Below are positions 63,001 through 64,000 of a stretch of 64,000 bases of DNA, one piece after another. Where the stretch lies: positions 1 to 64,000 of the forward strand of contig JAXFOK010000005.1 in assembly GCA_034180415.1 (NCBI GenBank), in the 5' to 3' direction. Within the stretch, counting starts at the first letter, position 1; each line of letters begins with the position of its first letter. The DNA comes from CAKMMH01 sp927798255. Lineage in GTDB: Bacteria; Bdellovibrionota_C; UBA2361; CAKMMH01. A model generated the notes under the pieces. That model worked only from the letters and a program-made list of their open reading frames with translations. It was not told where the DNA came from and ran no database searches. The position numbers were made by a program, and so were the translations under genes.

Positions 63001-64000
63001 GAGTGAAACTCAGCTTTCACCTGAAGAAAAACTTTTAAGAGCAATCTTTGGTGAAAAAGCAGGTGAAGTAAGAGATACAAGCTTAAAGGCATCTCCAGGA
63101 GTTGAGGGAACAATCATTTCAACTCAAGTTTTCTCTAGGAAAGGAACAGAGAAAGATGAGAGAATGCTTGCTATCGAAAAACGAGAGATTGAAAGACTTC
63201 AAAAAGATATAGCTGATGAAGTTACAATCGTTAAAGATACTGCTAAGAAAGAAATTATTAGCTTAGTTAAAGGTAAAAAAGCAGAGCTTGCAGTTACTGA
63301 GAAAAAGAAAGAGTTTATAGCAAAAGGTGATGTTTTCTCAAAAGAAAATATGCAAGATCTTTCATTTGATGCTTTAAAAACGGTACAAGTTGATAATGAC
63401 AAGATTAACGAAAAAATCGCTAGCATTATCAAGGGAACTGAAGCACTTATCGCTAATAAGAAAGCTGAGTTAGATGATAAGATTAAGAAAGTTAAAGAAG
63501 GTGATGAATTAGCACCTGGAATTATCAAGATGGTTAAAGTTTATGTTGCCATTAAGAGAAAGATTCAAGTAGGTGACAAACTTGCTGGACGTCATGGAAA
63601 CAAAGGTGTGCTTTCAAAAGTTGTTCCTCAAGAAGATATGCCATATCTTTCAGATGGAACTTCAGTTGATATCGTTCTAAACCCTCTTGGTGTGCCTTCT
63701 CGTATGAATATTGGACAGCTTCTTGAGACTCACTTAGGTATGGCTTGTTATTCATTAGGAAGACGTCTTGCTGAGCTTCTTGAACAAATTGAGGAGCCAG
63801 TAAGTGGAAGAGTTAGAAGTGATCTTGATGCTACTCAAAGAAAAGAAGTTATTGATAAGATGCGTTACTACTTAAAGGGCGCTTTTGAAAATAAGACTTC
63901 ACTTGATTTTGATAGTATTAGTGATGAAGATATCGTAACTATAGCAAGAAGAGAAAGAACTGGTGTTCATGTTGCGACTCCTATATTTGATTCTGCTAAA
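60071..64000 (+). CDS. rpoB: DNA-directed RNA polymerase subunit beta (3' end cut by window)
   Basis: 1310 codons visible from ATG at 60071, open to the window edge. Proteobacterial-type beta subunit: [35 protein letters not shown], the rifampicin region ([36 protein letters not shown]), [35 protein letters not shown], and a coiled insertion around residues 1030-1140 before it. In the rif pocket I see no substitution typical of resistance. Forms the catalytic core with RpoC, which should follow outside the window. Confidence 0.98.
   Translation, partial: [1310 protein letters not shown]

Overview
The window is a 64 kb stretch of a low-GC (visually about 30%), gene-dense chromosome of a Gram-negative bacterium. 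An outer membrane and periplasm are implied by an LPS-type sugar kinase, a GT9 heptosyltransferase-like enzyme, an ArnT-like GT39 transferase, Tat and Sec export genes, a lipoprotein and a full peptidoglycan/division set. The sequences of rplJ, rplA and rpoB look proteobacterial, with a deltaproteobacterial/Bdellovibrionota flavour, but I cannot fix the lineage. Several decayed genes, a bifunctional AdhE and strong AT bias fit a host-associated organism undergoing genome reduction; this is inference.

Layout. 1-5.1 kb: Na/Pi cotransporter (cut by the window edge), tRNA-Gly, a composite repeat, adhE. 5.3-10.9 kb: an 849-residue caspase-like protein, then murL-murD2, the alternative route to D-glutamate in peptidoglycan. 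10.9-20 kb: a MITE-like repeat, a UvrA-derived protein without ATPase motifs, a GT4 glycosyltransferase, a sugar epimerase, adk, two tiny IF1-like genes, a flippase-like membrane protein, and a decayed RCC1/Thr-rich surface protein gene. 20-31 kb: RmlC-like and Sua5 genes, a zinc-ribbon membrane protein, xseAB, a small XRE regulator, a class A PBP, yebC, ruvA, a second decayed RCC1 gene, a DUF5610-like protein divergent from a PP2C-fold pseudophosphatase, tRNA-Arg. 31-41.5 kb: a short CDF transporter, a 56-residue membrane peptide, LPS kinase and GT9 genes, yicC-gmk-lipoprotein, structured repeats, nfo, remnants of a trkH-trkA-sensor cluster, tRNA-His, tatA-tatC and a methyltransferase. 41.5-54 kb: murB-ftsQ-ftsA, an MBL hydrolase, a degenerate UDG-like protein, NfeD protease plus slipin, and queA-tgt-yajC-secD-secF. 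54-64 kb: more repeats, a GT39 enzyme, then secE-nusG-rplK-rplA-rplJ-rplL-rpoB (rpoB runs off the window).

Three themes stand out. First, several intact reading frames keep the fold of a known enzyme but have lost its catalytic motifs (UvrA, PP2C, family-4 UDG). Second, intergenic spaces hold several families of GC-rich palindromic repeats in an AT-rich genome. The most striking are two elements at 36674-36808 and 54034-54161: they share conserved blocks, but their outer and inner stems differ in sequence while still pairing, and each outer stem takes in the stop codon of the upstream gene. Third, two adjacent tiny genes resembling the ATP synthase inhibitor IF1 both lack one base in a poly-A tract at the same codon position, which suggests either transcriptional slippage or a homopolymer sequencing error.
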